Assembly: GCA_021773035.1 (NCBI GenBank)
Contig: JAJFKU010000001.1
Coordinates: forward strand, 1-64,000
DNA: 64,000 nt
Source: Woeseiaceae bacterium
GTDB lineage: Bacteria > Pseudomonadota > Gammaproteobacteria > Steroidobacterales > Woeseiaceae
Direction of reading: 5' to 3'
The position numbers and the translations under genes are program-made. The notes beneath the pieces are model-generated. The model was not told the DNA's origin, did not search any database, and was given only the letters and a program-made list of their open reading frames with translations. Of this stretch, positions 56,742-64,000 are shown in pieces (positions within the stretch are counted from its first letter, which is position 1; each line of letters begins with the position of its first letter).

Positions 56742-58070
56742 ATGCGCCTAACTATCTTCGGCTCCGGCTATGTCGGCCTCGTCACCGGTGCCTGCATGGC
56801 CGAAATGGGCAATCACGTCGTTTGCTACGATATCGACGAGCAAAAAATCGCCAGGCTGAACAACGGCGAGGTGCCCATCTACGAGCCCGGCCTCGACGCG
56901 TACATCGCCCGCAACATGGAGTCGGGCCGCCTCGAATTCACGACTGATACCAGGAAAGCCGTCGACCACGGCTTGTTTCAGTTTATTGCGGTTGGTACTC
57001 CACCTGACGAAGACGGCTCCGCTGACCTGAAACACGTGCTGGCGGTTGCGCGTGCTATCGGTGAGCACATGGATGAATACCGCGTCGTTGTCGACAAATC
57101 GACTGTCCCCGTAGGGACGGCTGACAAGGTTAAGGCGGAGCTACAGAAAGCGCTCGACGAGCGTGGCAAGTCGGTAGAGTTCGATGTCGTATCGAACCCC
57201 GAGTTTCTGAAAGAGGGTGCCGCCATCGGCGACTTCATGAAACCGGACCGCATCATCGTCGGCACGGACAACCCGCGGACGACGGAACTCCTCCGGTCGT
57301 TGTACGAACCCTTCAACAGAAACCATGATCGCCTGATCAGCATGGATATTCGCTCGGCCGAACTCACCAAATACGCCGCCAACGCCATGCTCGCAACCAA
57401 GATCAGCTTCATGAACGAACTGGCCAACCTGGCCGAACGCTTCGGGGCAGATATCGAAAACGTCCGGCATGGTATTGGTTCGGACCCACGTATCGGTTAT
57501 CACTTCATCTATCCGGGGGCCGGCTATGGCGGTTCGTGTTTCCCGAAGGATGTGCAGGCGTTAGCGAAGTCGGCCGCGGATACCGGATACGACGCAGCCC
57601 TCTTGAATGCCGTCGAGGACGTGAATCTGCGACAGAAACGCCGTATTTTCGAAAAGTTACAAGCGCACTACGGCGGCGATCTCAAGGGCAAGACGATCGC
57701 GCTGTGGGGCTTGTCGTTCAAGCCCAATACAGACGATATGCGAGCGGCCCCCAGTCGCGTAATCATGGAGTCGCTTTGGGAGGCTGGCGCAACAGTCAGG
57801 GCGTATGATCCGCAGGCCTCCGCCGAGGCGGCGCGCATCTATCCCGACAGGGAAGGTCTCGAGCTGTGCGACACGGCCTACGGTGCCGTCGAGGGCGCTG
57901 ACGCGCTCGTCATCATTACCGAGTGGCAGGAATTCAGAAGCCCGGATTTCAAACGGCTCAAGGACGAACTCGCCGACGCGGTGATTTTCGATGGTCGAAA
58001 TCTCTATGATCCGGAAACGGTCGAAGGATTGGGGTTGCAATACTACGCGATCGGGCGAGGACGATCATGA
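56742..58070 (+). CDS. ugd: UDP-glucose 6-dehydrogenase
   Basis: Oxidises UDP-glucose to UDP-glucuronate. At 442 aa it is of the TuaD/RkpK type: [20 protein letters not shown] for [17 protein letters not shown], and the catalytic Cys in [19 protein letters not shown]-glucuronate could serve the epimerase at 30.3 kb. It is a different subfamily from the dehydrogenase at 29 kb. It overlaps manC by ATGA. Confidence 0.95.
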   Translation: MRLTIFGSGYVGLVTGACMAEMGNHVVCYDIDEQKIARLNNGEVPIYEPGLDAYIARNMESGRLEFTTDTRKAVDHGLFQFIAVGTPPDEDGSADLKHVLAVARAIGEHMDEYRVVVDKSTVPVGTADKVKAELQKALDERGKSVEFDVVSNPEFLKEGAAIGDFMKPDRIIVGTDNPRTTELLRSLYEPFNRNHDRLISMDIRSAELTKYAANAMLATKISFMNELANLAERFGADIENVRHGIGSDPRIGYHFIYPGAGYGGSCFPKDVQALAKSAADTGYDAALLNAVEDVNLRQKRRIFEKLQAHYGGDLKGKTIALWGLSFKPNTDDMRAAPSRVIMESLWEAGATVRAYDPQASAEAARIYPDREGLELCDTAYGAVEGADALVIITEWQEFRSPDFKRLKDELADAVIFDGRNLYDPETVEGLGLQYYAIGRGRS

Positions 58071-59491
58071 GTTCGATCCTGCCAGTCATACTGTCGGGTG
58101 GATCTGGTACCCGGTTATGGCCTGCGTCTCGTTCTATGTACCCCAAGCAACTGCTTCCGCTCGTTGATGGCAAGACAACAATGTTGCAGCAAACGGCGCA
58201 ACGTCTTGCCGGAATGCAAAATGCGTCAAGTCGTTGCATGGTGGTTTGCAATGAGGCGCATAGATTTCTCGTTGCAGAACAGCTCCGGGAGGCGGGGCAC
58301 GATGCCCAAATCGTGCTGGAACCAGAGGGCCGTAATACCGCTCCGGCGGTGGCACTGGCCGCATTCCTTGCTGCGGAAGAGAATCCAGAAGCATTCCTGC
58401 TGGTGATGCCGGCCGATCATGTCATCCACAATACTGCTGAGTTTCAGGCCGCGGTCGAGTGTGGAATGGAGGCCGCCTCACAGGGCAAGCTTGTGACATT
58501 CGGCATCGTCCCGGTAAGACCGGAAACCGGTTACGGCTACGTCAAGGCGACACCAGACGGCAACAACCCCGTTCCGGTCGAGTCATTCGTGGAAAAGCCG
58601 GACGAGAAGACAGCGGCAGCCTATGTCGCGGATGGATCGTATTTCTGGAACAGCGGCATGTTCCTGTTTAGAGCTCAGACTTACCTCGATACCCTCAGTG
58701 AATTGGCGCCTGAAATGTATTCGGCATGCAGGCTTAGTATTGAGAAAAGAACGGACGGCGATTTTATCCGACCGGACGCGGAGTCGTTTCTGGCGTGTCC
58801 AAAAGACTCGATTGACTACGCGGTTATGGAAAAGACTGATGCCGCAGCGATGGTGCCATTGGACGCGGGATGGAGTGATGTTGGTTCCTGGGCCTCGCTC
58901 CACGAGGTCCGCCAACAGGACGAAGACGGCAATACAATCGATGGCGACGTGGTTGTGCACGACTGCAGGGGTGCGTTTATTCAGGCGGAAAGCAGGCTGG
59001 TGGCAGCGGTTGGTGTGGATAATATCGTGATCATCGAGACCAAGGACTCGACGTTAGTGGTTAACAAGGATAGAGCACAGGACGTCAAGGAAGTCGTTGA
59101 CGCGTTGAGCGCGACTGATCGTTCCGAAACAAGATTGCATCGCCAGGTGTTTCGACCCTGGGGCAGTTACGACAGCCTTGAGAATGCCGACGGGTTTCAG
59201 GTGAAACGGCTGGTAGTCAATCCTGGTGCTGTTCTGTCGCTGCAAAAGCACGCACATCGTGCCGAACATTGGGTCGTTGTGCGCGGCAAAGCGCAGATAA
59301 CGAAGAACGACGACATCTTCGATCTTGGCGTGAACGAGTCCACCTACATCGCCATTGGCGACATTCACAGGATTGCCAATCCATTCGAAGAGCCCGCACA
59401 TATCATTGAAGTGCAGTGCGGGGATTATCTTGGTGAAGACGACATCGTGCGTCTGGAAGACAATTACGGACGAGAAGGGACGAATACCTGA
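58067..59491 (+). CDS. manC: Mannose-1-phosphate guanylyltransferase / mannose-6-phosphate isomerase
   Basis: Bifunctional type II enzyme, 474 aa. The N-terminal GDP-mannose pyrophosphorylase has [20 protein letters not shown] and [10 protein letters not shown]. The C-terminal cupin isomerase domain (about 355-465) has the metal-binding [18 protein letters not shown]. With manB it makes GDP-mannose from fructose 6-phosphate (supplied by pgi) for gmd. ATGA overlap with ugd and one base before the manB start region. Confidence 0.95.
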   Translation: MSSILPVILSGGSGTRLWPASRSMYPKQLLPLVDGKTTMLQQTAQRLAGMQNASSRCMVVCNEAHRFLVAEQLREAGHDAQIVLEPEGRNTAPAVALAAFLAAEENPEAFLLVMPADHVIHNTAEFQAAVECGMEAASQGKLVTFGIVPVRPETGYGYVKATPDGNNPVPVESFVEKPDEKTAAAYVADGSYFWNSGMFLFRAQTYLDTLSELAPEMYSACRLSIEKRTDGDFIRPDAESFLACPKDSIDYAVMEKTDAAAMVPLDAGWSDVGSWASLHEVRQQDEDGNTIDGDVVVHDCRGAFIQAESRLVAAVGVDNIVIIETKDSTLVVNKDRAQDVKEVVDALSATDRSETRLHRQVFRPWGSYDSLENADGFQVKRLVVNPGAVLSLQKHAHRAEHWVVVRGKAQITKNDDIFDLGVNESTYIAIGDIHRIANPFEEPAHIIEVQCGDYLGEDDIVRLEDNYGREGTNT

Positions 59492-59492
59492 T

Positions 59493-60854
59493 ATGCCCAT
59501 GACGATCGACTGCTTTAAGGCCTACGACGTGCGTGGGCAAATTCCAAACCAATTGAATGCGGACATCTGCTACCGAATCGGTAATGCGACCGGTGTATTT
59601 CTGAATGCAAAAACCATGGTTGTTGGCCGGGACATGCGGCTGACGAGTGACGAGTTTGCCGACGCGGTAATCAAAGGCCTGCTGGATGCCGGTGTTGAAG
59701 TGTTCGATATCGGCATGTGCGGAACGGAGATGGTTTATTTCGCTACAAGCCACCTGAACACCGATGGCGGTATCATGGTGACGGCCAGCCACAACCCCGC
59801 AGACTACAATGGTCTGAAGCTGGTGCGAGAAGAAGCTCGTCCGATCAGTGCTGACACCGGTCTTGCAGATATTCGCAGTTTGGCAGAGTCGGATGAAAGA
59901 GCCACTAATGACGGCGGCAAACTTACAAACATCGATCTGCTGGATGTCTACATCGATCACATGCTGAGTTACGTCGATGTCGAAAAGCTCAAACCGCTAA
60001 AGCTCGTAGTGAACCCGGGCAACGGTTGTGCGGGGATCGCATCGGACGCGCTTGAGTCGCATCTGCCATTTGAACTGATCAAGGTGCACAACGAACCGGA
60101 CGGGACCTTTCCGAACGGTATTCCAAACCCAATGCTCGAGCAAAATCAATCAGTTACAGAGGGTGCCGTGGTTGAGCATCGGGCCGATATGGGTATCGCC
60201 TGGGACGGTGATTTTGACCGCTGTTTTCTTTTCGATGAGAACGGTAGGTTCATTGAAGGCTACTACATTGTCGGGCTGCTGGCTGAAAGTTTCCTGGCCA
60301 AGAATCCTGGTGCAAAAGTCGTACACGACCCGCGCATGACCTGGAACACATTGGAAATAGTTGACGAGAGTGGCGGCGAGGCCGTGCAGAGCAAATCGGG
60401 TCACTCGTTCATCAAAGAAAAGATGCGCGAGGTTGACGGAATATACGGCGGAGAGATGAGTGCCCACCATTACTTCCGCGAATTCTCGTACGCGGACAGT
60501 GGCATGATTCCGTGGTTGCTGGTCGCGGAATTGATTTCGACCAGCGGCAAGACCTTATCCGAACTCACTGGCGAGCGCATGGCGCGCTATCCGGCGAGTG
60601 GTGAGATCAATCGGCAGGTAGCTGACGCCAGGGCGACTTTGGCAACGCTATACGATCAATACGCGGGTGATGCGCTAAGTGTCGAAGATGTCGACGGCTA
60701 CAGCTTTGAGTTTTCCGACTGGCGTTTCAATATTCGCATGTCGAATACGGAGCCCGTCGTGCGGCTCAATGTTGAGAGCCGAGGTGACGAGGTGCTGATG
60801 CAGGAAAAAACTGCTGAGATATTGGCAGTTATGGGAGGAACTGGTCCAGGCTGA
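59493..60854 (+). CDS. manB: Phosphomannomutase (alpha-D-phosphohexomutase)
   Basis: Converts mannose 6-phosphate to mannose 1-phosphate, possibly also glucose phosphates. The active-site phosphoserine loop is [14 protein letters not shown]; the metal-binding loop is GDGDF-like [11 protein letters not shown]; the sugar-binding loop is [10 protein letters not shown], and the phosphate-binding [17 protein letters not shown] closes the protein. 453 aa. The ATG at 59493 (or 59499) is right after the manC stop; the upstream frame lies inside manC. Its 3' end overlaps the convergent minus-strand gene by 26 bases. Confidence 0.94.
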   Translation: MPMTIDCFKAYDVRGQIPNQLNADICYRIGNATGVFLNAKTMVVGRDMRLTSDEFADAVIKGLLDAGVEVFDIGMCGTEMVYFATSHLNTDGGIMVTASHNPADYNGLKLVREEARPISADTGLADIRSLAESDERATNDGGKLTNIDLLDVYIDHMLSYVDVEKLKPLKLVVNPGNGCAGIASDALESHLPFELIKVHNEPDGTFPNGIPNPMLEQNQSVTEGAVVEHRADMGIAWDGDFDRCFLFDENGRFIEGYYIVGLLAESFLAKNPGAKVVHDPRMTWNTLEIVDESGGEAVQSKSGHSFIKEKMREVDGIYGGEMSAHHYFREFSYADSGMIPWLLVAELISTSGKTLSELTGERMARYPASGEINRQVADARATLATLYDQYAGDALSVEDVDGYSFEFSDWRFNIRMSNTEPVVRLNVESRGDEVLMQEKTAEILAVMGGTGPG

Positions 60855-61368
60855 CCTTGAACTGCAGGAAAAGGATGCCGCTTAGGGTGGGATCCAGCAT
60901 GTTAGAACCCGTAGTTTTCTCTACTGCCATCTTCGGCATGTAGGTCAGGTTGAATCCAACCGTGTCATTGCCGATGCTAATGCTCGGCAAGACCCCCGGG
61001 AATGGCTGTCTGTTATTAACGTCGTCACGCGTCATCAGGAATGCGTTCAGTCCTGCGTAGACATAGAAGCCTGCCAAGCTGTCCGTTTCGTATATCCGCC
61101 TGTGCAGGCCCGCGCCAGCCATGTAGGACATATTGTTGGTGCTGTCACGAAAGCCATTCGCCATCACAATCTTTTTCCACGCACTAGTCTGCGTGAATTC
61201 ATGCTCAAAACCGAAGCCGTAGTTGTTCTCGTTCCAGTCATAACTTGAGTCAAAGTGATATGACTTGCCGTTGACGACCACATTGAATTTGCCGGCCATC
61301 GCGGGCGAACTGAATGCGGCAGCGAATACGAAAGCAACGAGAAGTGGTTTGATTGAAGTCCTTTTCAT
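60829..61368 (-). CDS. PagP-like outer-membrane barrel (lipid A palmitoyltransferase candidate)
   Basis: A 179-aa exported protein with a clear signal peptide (to about residue 25, AFSSPAMA). The rest alternates as beta strands. Resemblance to PagP is seen by eye: FRDS (73-76) matches the Asp-Ser pair of the PagP active site, His38 is a fit for its catalytic His, and [20 protein letters not shown] followed by [10 protein letters not shown] parallels PagP's TAGVTARDNWNYIPLPV and TFQMTYIP. PagP transfers palmitate to lipid A in the outer membrane. Overall similarity is modest. It overlaps manB tail to tail and has a sigma-54-like promoter directly upstream. Confidence 0.65.
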   Translation of the reverse strand: MKRTSIKPLLVAFVFAAAFSSPAMAGKFNVVVNGKSYHFDSSYDWNENNYGFGFEHEFTQTSAWKKIVMANGFRDSTNNMSYMAGAGLHRRIYETDSLAGFYVYAGLNAFLMTRDDVNNRQPFPGVLPSISIGNDTVGFNLTYMPKMAVEKTTGSNMLDPTLSGILFLQFKVSLDQFLP

Positions 61369-61791
61369 AGTAACTGCTGCTGCAATTGGCGTGCCAGCAG
61401 TGAAAACCGCATGAAATGGCGGCCAAGCGGGATATTCAGCCTGGAGTTGTATTCGGCCCCGACAACGCGGCTCCGGAAAATGTGACGCGATTCACAATCT
61501 GATCCTCTTCGACGTCACAAGTGAGGAGTTTTGCCCCGAATCCGGCCCTATCGAAGGGCGGCAGGACACGAAAGTGTAAAAAAGACCGAATATGATGGCT
61601 GTGACCGTGCCGGAGGAGTAACGAAGTGACGACGATCTCCTAATCCGCTGTGACCAGCATCACTTCCCGGGCATGGTCGCGGGTGTAGAATGATGAAGCT
61701 GAATCGCTAGATTCAGTCTTAGTCATTAATAATTATCAGTTTTTCCAGCGCGTTGTATTACAATGCCTGGACAGGTCATTGCACTAACCAA
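61369..61791. other. Divergent intergenic region
   Basis: A 423-base gap between the PagP-like gene (leftward) and the sugar transferase gene (rightward). It holds the sigma-54-like motif at its left end and an AT-rich patch near 61725-61740 (TTAATAATTATCA) that may carry the promoter of the transferase. A five-codon GTG frame with a good GGAGGAG at about 61613 is too short to call. No RNA gene or JUMPstart/ops element recognised. Confidence 0.5.
61381..61397 (-). promoter_or_regulatory. Sigma-54 promoter candidate
   Basis: The minus strand reads CTGGCACG-CCAA-TTGCA, a full match to the -24/-12 consensus (TGGCACG-N4-TTGCA). The predicted start of transcription, about 61370, is only two bases from the ATG of the PagP-like gene, so the mRNA would be almost leaderless, or the motif is coincidental. 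Confidence 0.45.
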
Positions 61792-63189
61792 ATGCCAATC
61801 CGGTCAACCAAAAGTCAAGTACGAACACCGCTATTGCTCATGGCGGTGATAGAAGTGGCGGTGCTTTTTTCGTCAGTCTATGTCGCCGGCCTCATCGTAT
61901 TCGGCAGCTTGGCAGAGTGCATACAGTTCCTCGGGCCGGTGGCTCCGAAAGCAGCGCTCGTGGCTCTGGTCGCGCTTGTCAGCATGATCGCTGTGGGTCT
62001 GTACCAGTTTCACCAACGGCTCTATTTCGGCGAGGCTGTCGTCCGGCTAATAGTTGGCTTGACAATTGCGTGCCTGGGATTGGCAATTCTGTTCTACGCC
62101 TATCCGCCGCTGATGATCACACGCGATGTTGCATCGGTCGCAATCGGTTACTCGTTGTTGTTATTGCTCGGAGTCAGGTATGTCTTCGTCAGGACCGTCG
62201 ACGAGCACGTTTTCCGCCGCCGAACACTAATATTCGGGGCGGGGGAGCGAGCGATGAGTATTTCCGCCATTCGTCGACGCGCTGATCGTCGTGGATTCAA
62301 AGTCGTGGCGCAAGTTGCGGCGATGGGGGACACGGTCGTTGAGGCCGGAGATGTTATTCAGAGTAATGGGCAGTCGATCGCGGATATTGCAGTCGAATCA
62401 GGGGCGGAGGAAATCGTTGTTGCCATGGATGATCGTCGTGGCAAATTACCGATTAGAGATCTCCTCGATGCCAAGTTAAAGGGTATCGATGTCATAGACC
62501 TGCTTGAATTTCTCGAGCGCGAAACAGGCAAAATTCCTATTGATCTTGTGAGCCCCGGCTGGTTGATTTTTTCTCCTGGTTTTCGTCGATCAAAGCTAAG
62601 CCGCTTGGCCAAACGTGCTATGGATACGGTGGTTAGCGGCCTGCTGCTCGGTGTGTCCTTACCGATAATGATCCTGGTGGTTCTCGCGATAAAAATCGAG
62701 AACGGGCTGTCGGCGTCTGTCATCTACCGCCAATGCCGTGTTGGGCAGGGTGGCGTGCCATTTGATGTCCTCAAGTTTCGCAGCATGAGTGAGGATGCGG
62801 AAGCGGACGGTGTGGCCGTCTGGGCAAGCGAAAACGACAGCCGGGTGACTCGTGTAGGCAACTTTCTGCGCAACAGTCGACTGGATGAGTTACCACAGGT
62901 TTTCAATGTGCTGAGAGGCCAGATGAGCATTGTGGGACCACGCCCTGAGCGACCGGTGTTTGTTGAGGAGCTGCAGGAGAAAATTCCGTATTACTCGGAG
63001 CGTCACGTGATGAAGCCCGGCGTGACCGGTTGGGCGCAGCTGAAATACTCCTACGGTGCATCCGAGGAAGATGCCGTCGAGAAATTGCAGTTCGATCTCT
63101 ACTATATTAAGAACCAGACTCTACTTCTCGACGCATTGATAGTGCTGCAGACGGTCGAAGTAGTGCTGTGGGGCAAGGGCGCTCGCTAA
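61792..63189 (+). CDS. Initiating sugar-phosphate transferase (PEP-CTERM/EPS type, TIGR03013-like)
   Basis: Polyisoprenyl-phosphate hexose-1-phosphate transferase, 465 aa from ATG 61792 (a TTG upstream is less likely). Four N-terminal helices (about 12-130) precede a Rossmann-like CoA-binding-type domain (RTLIFGAGERAMSISAIRRR). The C-terminal catalytic domain has a membrane helix, VLKFRSMSEDAEADG, DELPQVFNVLRGQMSIVGPR and YYSERHVMKPGVTGWAQLKY. LVSPGWLIFSPGF is typical of the subfamily linked to exosortase/PEP-CTERM EPS loci. No exosortase gene is in the window. It is a second initiation route beside the WecA-like enzyme. Confidence 0.9.
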   Translation: MPIRSTKSQVRTPLLLMAVIEVAVLFSSVYVAGLIVFGSLAECIQFLGPVAPKAALVALVALVSMIAVGLYQFHQRLYFGEAVVRLIVGLTIACLGLAILFYAYPPLMITRDVASVAIGYSLLLLLGVRYVFVRTVDEHVFRRRTLIFGAGERAMSISAIRRRADRRGFKVVAQVAAMGDTVVEAGDVIQSNGQSIADIAVESGAEEIVVAMDDRRGKLPIRDLLDAKLKGIDVIDLLEFLERETGKIPIDLVSPGWLIFSPGFRRSKLSRLAKRAMDTVVSGLLLGVSLPIMILVVLAIKIENGLSASVIYRQCRVGQGGVPFDVLKFRSMSEDAEADGVAVWASENDSRVTRVGNFLRNSRLDELPQVFNVLRGQMSIVGPRPERPVFVEELQEKIPYYSERHVMKPGVTGWAQLKYSYGASEEDAVEKLQFDLYYIKNQTLLLDALIVLQTVEVVLWGKGAR

Positions 63190-63194
63190 ATTTA

Positions 63195-63998
63195 CTATCC
63201 TTCCGGTGCGGTAAAAACCGCTGTCGATCGACCATGGTGGTAAGTGAGATTGTCAGTCAGTATTTCAACACTAAGGCCGGCGTTTGAAGCAGCCTCGCGG
63301 ATTTCCTGTTGATTCAGCTTCAGTAACGGCCGCGCTTCCTTCAGGGCAGAATAGTTGCCAATTTCCTTCACGCCGGCCCAGACAGAACGCAACAGCGCGC
63401 CCTTGCGCATACACAAGTACAGGTAAGACACGACATCACGGATGAAGCTGTAGTCCGGCGTTACGATATCCGAAACGACCAATCGCCCATCTGTGTTGAG
63501 CAAGCCCTTCCAGCGTTCGAGCCAGCCGTGAAGATCTTCTGCTGTCATATATTGAATGACGCTATTGACGACAATGAAATCGAACGGAGTGACGCGTGCA
63601 TCTTCGTTGCCGTCGGAAAGATCAACAAACCGGACATTCTCTATTTTCGATAATCGTTGATAGGCGATGCCGCGCATATTCGCAGCGCTGTCCCAGACCA
63701 CCAGTTCCCCTACATGCTGGGAAACCGCCTCGCTGAGAAAACCGAAACCGCAACCGAAGTCGAGGACGCGAGCATCCTTCGTCTCTGGAAATGCCCTGGT
63801 GAATCGATCTGCATAGTCACCAGCTTCCAGCGCAAAAATTGGCTGCTTGTCGTCCAATTGCTCCCAGTAATCGTCCCACGCCTGAACCTGGCCCGGCAGT
63901 GTTCTGTCGGTCGTCCAGACTTCTGGCACGCCAGACATTGCGGTCTCGTTTGGCTCTGCAGTCGTTGTAGAGGCGTCAGTCGTAGGAGATTTTGTCAT
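63195..63998 (-). CDS. Class I SAM-dependent methyltransferase
   Basis: A 267-aa methyltransferase, complete, with its ATG two bases from the window edge. A Thr/Ala/Glu-rich N-terminal tail of about 20 residues precedes the domain. The SAM loop is VLDFGCGFGFLSEAV, then FDFIVVNSVIQYMTAEDLHG and LLNTDGRLVVSDIV. The middle is hydrophobic (SYLYLCMRKGALLRSVWAGV), suggesting a lipid-like or membrane-bound substrate. It is convergent with the sugar transferase gene, five bases apart. Its promoter is outside the window. Confidence 0.85.
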   Translation of the reverse strand: MTKSPTTDASTTTAEPNETAMSGVPEVWTTDRTLPGQVQAWDDYWEQLDDKQPIFALEAGDYADRFTRAFPETKDARVLDFGCGFGFLSEAVSQHVGELVVWDSAANMRGIAYQRLSKIENVRFVDLSDGNEDARVTPFDFIVVNSVIQYMTAEDLHGWLERWKGLLNTDGRLVVSDIVTPDYSFIRDVVSYLYLCMRKGALLRSVWAGVKEIGNYSALKEARPLLKLNQQEIREAASNAGLSVEILTDNLTYHHGRSTAVFTAPEG

Positions 63999-64000
63999 TG

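Noticed and set aside
61369..61791. JUMPstart/ops element for RfaH
   Set aside because: No GGCGGTAG-type motif found here or before the other polysaccharide operons.

Overview
The window looks like a chromosomal segment of a free-living, probably marine gammaproteobacterium. This rests on gene order: tig-clpP-clpX-lon-hupB-tRNA-Val-tRNA-Asp-ppiD, then fabI, mltD, a yafS-like gene, rnhA, dnaQ and the Na+/H+ antiporter nhaB. Genus cannot be fixed from the sequence alone; a Woeseia-like lineage is only a guess.

Region 1 (about 1.4-10 kb) is a tight operon for corrinoid-dependent demethylation of a methylated amine or betaine. It encodes one corrinoid protein, a DUF1638 protein, a small Virulence_fact-family protein, a pterin-binding (DHPS-fold) methyltransferase, a 2Fe-2S/ASKHA corrinoid activator, a MetF-like reductase and two different MttB-superfamily methyltransferases without an in-frame amber codon. 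Methyl groups would pass from substrate to Co(I) corrinoid, to tetrahydrofolate, then be oxidised by the reductase. The four proteins expected to touch the corrinoid protein all carry Arg-rich termini, while the corrinoid protein has a strongly acidic N-terminus. A perfect 15-bp palindrome lies upstream.

Region 2 (about 10-28 kb) is housekeeping: pdxH, a DoxX protein, tRNA-Leu, trigger factor, ClpP, ClpX, Lon, HU, tRNA-Val, tRNA-Asp, PpiD, a dicarboxylate/amino-acid symporter, FabI, MltD, YafS-like, RNase HI, DnaQ and NhaB. Between mltD and fabI sits a 316-bp quasi-palindrome made of two inverted copies of a repeat. The copies keep the same hairpin tip and outer ends but have completely different, perfectly paired stems.

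Region 3 (about 28-64 kb) is a large surface-polysaccharide locus. It holds UDP-sugar dehydrogenases and an epimerase, pgi, two tandem Wzi-like barrels, a 922-aa SLBB export protein, Wzz, Wzx, a Wzy-like polymerase, several glycosyltransferases and methyltransferases, and an asparagine synthase. A complete GDP-L-fucose route (pgi, manC, manB, gmd, fcl) feeds a GT11 fucosyltransferase. There are two initiating sugar-phosphate transferases (WecA-like and PEP-CTERM-type), a kinase-methyltransferase fusion resembling a chain terminator with reversed domain order, and a PagP-like lipid A acyltransferase candidate. At 50.4-52.0 kb there is a scar: a truncated glycosyltransferase start, an IS3 orfA remnant, an AT-rich methyltransferase gene and a broken second asnB 3' end.
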